Assembly: GCA_964534845.1 (NCBI GenBank)
Contig: CAZHPV010000083.1
Location: 1-9,712 of the forward strand
Reading direction: 5' to 3'
DNA: 9,712 nt
Source: CALCKU01 sp964534845
GTDB lineage: Bacteria; Pseudomonadota; Alphaproteobacteria; Caulobacterales; Maricaulaceae
Below, one piece after another: positions 7,683-9,712 of this stretch (position 1 is its first letter; each line of letters opens with the position of its first letter). The position numbers and the translations under genes are program-made. Below the pieces are notes generated by a model. It saw only the letters and a list, made by a program, of their open reading frames with translations, did no database searches and was not told where the DNA came from.

Positions 7683-8253
7683 GGCCTAAATCTTTCAAAT
7701 CCTGATATCGGTCACCAATTCTGTGATGCGGGCGGCCCCCCGATGCCCCTCCAATGGCAATGACAACTTCATTGGCGCGCGGGGCGTCAGATATAGAAAA
7801 TTGTATCGTCAAATAATGAGAGCGCCGGCCCGCGTCATTCTTATCCATGAGGGGGATCATAATGGGGGCATTCGCGCCGCCTCGTGTATTGGTAAAAGCG
7901 AGATAGCTTTTAGCGCCCACAGCCTCTCGAAAATGATTTCCAAAGCGCAAAGTATGAATTAAACCCGATGCGTGCTCGATCTCGCCGTCAAGGCCAACAA
8001 CGGCGCCCTTGCCATAGGCTTCAACGGCGTCCCCGCCTCCAGCGAGCTGTAATAAACGCTTTGTCATTAGGCTGCCCATTTTGGGGCCAAAGGCCATGAT
8101 TTCGGGTTTTAAATCTTCTACAAAGCGTCCAGCCCACGGATTTTCCAGAACGGCTGCCACTGCATATAAACGCCAAGGCTCTTTGACTTTCTTAAATCCC
8201 TCAACGAGAACTTCTTCTTCGTATGTGACAAGTTTTCTTATATTTGGCGTCAT
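7654..8253 (-). CDS. Amino acid synthesis (PF06684, DUF1185) family protein
   Basis: This 199-residue protein matches the small 'amino acid synthesis' family (PF06684). Conserved-looking stretches are ENPWAGRFVEDL (37-48), AYGKGAVVGLDGEIEHASGLIH (79-100), the glycine-rich TRGGANAPIMIPL (123-135) and the C-terminal GGRPHHRIGD (172-181). Despite its name, the family has no proven amino-acid biosynthetic role. It often sits beside luciferase-like monooxygenases and hydrolases in catabolic operons. It is the first gene of the operon, so it is probably made in the largest amount. The ATG at 8253 is preceded by CAGGA at a seven-base spacing. The trigonelline operon of Acinetobacter baylyi was reported to need a conserved hypothetical protein that assists succinate-semialdehyde oxidation. 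I suspect it may be this family, but cannot confirm it here. Confidence 0.85.
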   Translation of the reverse strand: MTPNIRKLVTYEEEVLVEGFKKVKEPWRLYAVAAVLENPWAGRFVEDLKPEIMAFGPKMGSLMTKRLLQLAGGGDAVEAYGKGAVVGLDGEIEHASGLIHTLRFGNHFREAVGAKSYLAFTNTRGGANAPIMIPLMDKNDAGRRSHYLTIQFSISDAPRANEVVIAIGGASGGRPHHRIGDRYQDLKDLGHDLDNPAAV

Positions 8254-8283
8254 TAAACAGTCCTGTAGTGAATTTTCCTCCGT

Positions 8284-8314
8284 ATAATCTCAATGAAAAA
8301 GACCGTGTTGACAA
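8284..8314 (-). promoter_or_regulatory. Candidate promoter of the minus-strand catabolic operon
   Basis: On the minus strand TTGTCA (8314-8309) and GATTAT (8289-8284) are separated by 19 bases, a weak sigma-70-like pair typical of activator-dependent promoters. A start near 8277 would place the LysR-type dyad (centre 8345) at about -68, the normal position for the LysR recognition site. The elements are seen; their use is inferred. Confidence 0.35.
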
Positions 8315-8336
8315 ATGGAAATATATAGCCCTTAAT
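8308..8336 (+). promoter_or_regulatory. Candidate promoter of the LysR-type gene
   Basis: A perfect TTGACA (8308-8313) is followed after 17 bases by CTTAAT (8331-8336), a 4-of-6 match to the -10 consensus. The -35 overlaps the opposite-strand TTGTCA of the divergent promoter. The predicted start falls inside the dyad at 8336-8354, which suits autorepression by the regulator. Confidence 0.45.
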
Positions 8337-8354
8337 CATTAGCAACACTAATGA
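8336..8354. promoter_or_regulatory. LysR-type operator dyad (TCATTAG-N5-CTAATGA)
   Basis: Perfect 7-bp arms are separated by CAACA, and the inner part fits the T-N11-A rule of LysR boxes (T8339 to A8351). It lies in the divergent region between regulator and operon, the classical place for such a site. The ATG at 8351 lies within it, which is one reason to prefer the start at 8369. Confidence 0.6.
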
Positions 8355-8368
8355 GTAAGTTGAGGCTT

Positions 8369-9259
8369 ATGGCACGTACAATCCCTCCATTAGCTTGGTT
8401 CCGCGCTTTTGAAAGTGCGGCTAGGCATTTAAGTTTTACGGCGGCCGCAGCAGAGCTAGGCGTAACACAATCTGCGGTCAGTCAAAATGTTAGGGCGCTG
8501 GAAGATCGCATAGACACATTGCTTTTTCTTAGAAAAGCAAGAGGTTTAGCGCTTACTGATGCAGGACGACGTTTATTACCGCATATTTCGACCGCTATAT
8601 CTCAGATAACAAATGCTATATTGTCTTTCGAGACGCCATCTCCAGATAAATTAATTACCATCGCGGCAAGTGTTAGCTTTGCGCAATGGCATCTTGTCCC
8701 TCAATTTTCAAAATTTCAAACTCTCTACCCGAATACACGCATACGCATTATCACGAGTCTCTGGCCTGATGATTTTATCGCGTCTGCGGCTGATATCGAA
8801 ATAAGATTTGGATCAAAAAAACATGTAGGTCACAAAGCTGAGCCCTTAGGGCCAGATCGCCTTATCCTTGTTGGAGCCCCTAAAATACTTCCAAAGACGC
8901 AGGGGTTTTTAGACTTAAAAGATCTTCAAAAATTACCTTTTATTCAAACCATTGGTACATCGAATACAATGCAATATTGGGTAAAAAAATCAAAATTAGA
9001 TGTAACATTTAAGCCAAGTGTTTTTGCTGACTCCTATGGTCTTGCCGTAGATTTTGCTAGGCACGGGGCCGGCCTTGCACTTGTCAGTTCCCTAATTGCC
9101 GCGCCGCCTTTGGCAGACGGCACTCTACGTCAAGTTCATGCAGCTAAAGTTGAACCTATAGATGGTTATTATCTTGCGGTGGATGCAAAGTCCGATAATC
9201 AAGCTTTAACTGATTTTACGCAATGGCTTAAAACATATATCAACTTAATCACCACATAG
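8369..9259 (+). CDS. LysR-type transcriptional regulator, GcvA-like
   Basis: The product, 296 residues from this start, has an N-terminal winged HTH (ARTIPPLAWFRAFESAARHLSF, then AAAAELGVTQSAVSQNVRALE) and a periplasmic-binding-like effector domain from about residue 93 on. Inside it, DIEIRFGSKKHVGHKAEPLGPDRLILVG is characteristic of the GcvA subgroup. I prefer the ATG at 8369 over the in-frame ATG at 8351. MARTIPPLAWFRAFES lines up with the normal start of GcvA-like proteins, GAGG precedes it (three-base spacing, a little short), and the upstream ATG lies inside the operator dyad without a ribosome site. It is divergent from the monooxygenase operon and is the likely co-inducer-dependent activator of that operon and repressor of itself. 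The inducer would be the pathway substrate or an intermediate. Confidence 0.92.
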   Translation: MARTIPPLAWFRAFESAARHLSFTAAAAELGVTQSAVSQNVRALEDRIDTLLFLRKARGLALTDAGRRLLPHISTAISQITNAILSFETPSPDKLITIAASVSFAQWHLVPQFSKFQTLYPNTRIRIITSLWPDDFIASAADIEIRFGSKKHVGHKAEPLGPDRLILVGAPKILPKTQGFLDLKDLQKLPFIQTIGTSNTMQYWVKKSKLDVTFKPSVFADSYGLAVDFARHGAGLALVSSLIAAPPLADGTLRQVHAAKVEPIDGYYLAVDAKSDNQALTDFTQWLKTYINLITT

Positions 9260-9268
9260 GATACGAAT

Positions 9269-9307
9269 ATGAATAATGACTTTTTTGAAAAGGTTATGTC
9301 ACGTTAA
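9269..9307 (+). CDS. 12-residue mini-ORF after the LysR gene
   Basis: MNNDFFEKVMSR starts ten bases after the LysR stop, with GGATA upstream that could weakly serve as a ribosome site. It resembles the first codons of a normal protein that ends early, and could be the leftover 5' end of a deleted gene that once followed the regulator. It may equally be chance. No family can be assigned to a peptide this short. Confidence 0.2.
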   Translation: MNNDFFEKVMSR

Positions 9308-9474
9308 CTACATTAACCGTTAGTTTCACTCAAAGGTCCTCTTACCCGCAAACGGGTGCCGTCACTGCTTTCCAGTCTGACTTGGCTTGATGTCTAAGTG
9401 TGTTTCTTGAGATGAGGTGCGGGCATAAAGTGAAGGTTCATCCAACGCAGAATTAAAGGCCTAATCTAAACACC

Positions 9475-9712
9475 TTAAGTTGGACCATCAAAAGGCGAAA
9501 TAACATTATGCCCCTTGGCTGCTTTGCCAACATCACGGCCCTTTCTGTAAGTCCGAATAACATTTTTCTTGCCAGCCTCGGAAACCCGCATAACACCGTT
9601 AGCGAGTCCCTCGTCAAAGGTACCCTCTAGGGTATGGCTACCTTCGCGGCCATGTACGATAAGATAGCCTGCGCCTTGCGGTTTGCCGTTTTGCGCATAG
9701 CCGTAATATTCC
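9475..9712 (-). CDS. MORN-repeat protein, C-terminal part (5' end outside window)
   Basis: Reading the minus strand from the right edge gives 78 residues without a stop, ending in SPFDGPT. They include MORN-like repeats: YYGYAQNGKPQGAGYLIVHG and then LEGTFDEGLANGVMRVSEAG, each with the aromatic-glycine, NG/EG and trailing-glycine pattern. A more degenerate third copy (RTYRKGRDVGKA) follows. MORN repeats form elongated beta-hairpin sheets used for protein or lipid contacts, and in bacteria they are often found in exported or envelope proteins. The start codon and any signal peptide lie beyond the window. Codon pattern and repeat periodicity make this a real gene end. The function is unknown. 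Confidence 0.75.
   Translation of the reverse strand, partial: EYYGYAQNGKPQGAGYLIVHGREGSHTLEGTFDEGLANGVMRVSEAGKKNVIRTYRKGRDVGKAAKGHNVISPFDGPT

Noticed and set aside
7723..8287. Plus-strand ORFs opposite the PF06684 gene (7723-7962 and 8081-8287)
   Set aside because: They are antisense to a clearly conserved protein, resemble no family and lack ribosome sites.
8283..8288. TATAAT on the plus strand as a -10 element for the LysR gene
   Set aside because: No fitting -35 lies 16-18 bases upstream, and a well-spaced TTGACA promoter lies closer to the gene.
8351..8353. ATG at 8351 as start of the LysR gene
   Set aside because: It lies inside the operator dyad, has no Shine-Dalgarno sequence and would add six residues not typical of the family.
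9304..9316. TTAA-N5-TTAA as a second CtrA site
   Set aside because: The spacing is five rather than seven bases, and no start codon is suitably placed downstream.
9344..9357. ACCCG-CAAA-CGGGT hairpin as terminator of the LysR gene
   Set aside because: It is a neat 5-bp stem, but no T tract follows on either strand.

Overview
The window most likely comes from an alphaproteobacterium, probably a marine or aquatic member of the Maricaulales/Hyphomonadales type. I infer this from the moderate-to-low GC, an RTX protein, a DUF2147 protein, a GcvA-like LysR regulator and a perfect CtrA-type site (TTAA-N7-TTAAC) in front of a hybrid histidine kinase. The species cannot be named from the sequence alone.

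Left part (1-2080). The window opens inside an RTX (haemolysin-type calcium-binding) protein whose 3' end lies at 695. After a 324-base gap without a gene comes a secreted DUF2147 protein (1020-1421). It is abruptly joined, in another frame, to the 3' part of an XRE-cupin transcriptional regulator (to 1878). Both genes look truncated at the same point (about 1400-1420). This looks like a deletion junction between two formerly separate genes, or less likely an assembly chimera.

Middle (2040-4350). A soluble hybrid histidine kinase (PAS-HisKA-HATPase-REC-REC) follows. It has no visible Shine-Dalgarno sequence, a CtrA box at 2044-2059 and an 18-base perfect palindrome running into its ATG. The geometry would suit a leaderless, CtrA-controlled transcript. 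A rho-independent terminator follows at 4222-4244.

Right part (4350-9260). A tight four-gene minus-strand operon reads, in transcription order: PF06684 ('amino acid synthesis', DUF1185) protein, alpha/beta hydrolase, luciferase-like flavin monooxygenase, aldehyde dehydrogenase. It is transcribed away from a LysR-type regulator. The shared 115-base region holds back-to-back promoter-like elements and a LysR-type dyad (TCATTAG-N5-CTAATGA). The set resembles the trigonelline (tgn) and pyridine ring-opening catabolic clusters: a flavin monooxygenase opens an N-heterocycle, an aldehyde dehydrogenase oxidises the product and a hydrolase splits the formamide. No flavin reductase, second dehydrogenase or transporter is visible here, so the substrate remains open.

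End (9260-9712). A 12-codon mini-ORF, a short non-coding stretch and the C-terminal 78 residues of a minus-strand MORN-repeat protein that runs off the window. No tRNA, rRNA, CRISPR array, insertion sequence or phage gene was recognised.
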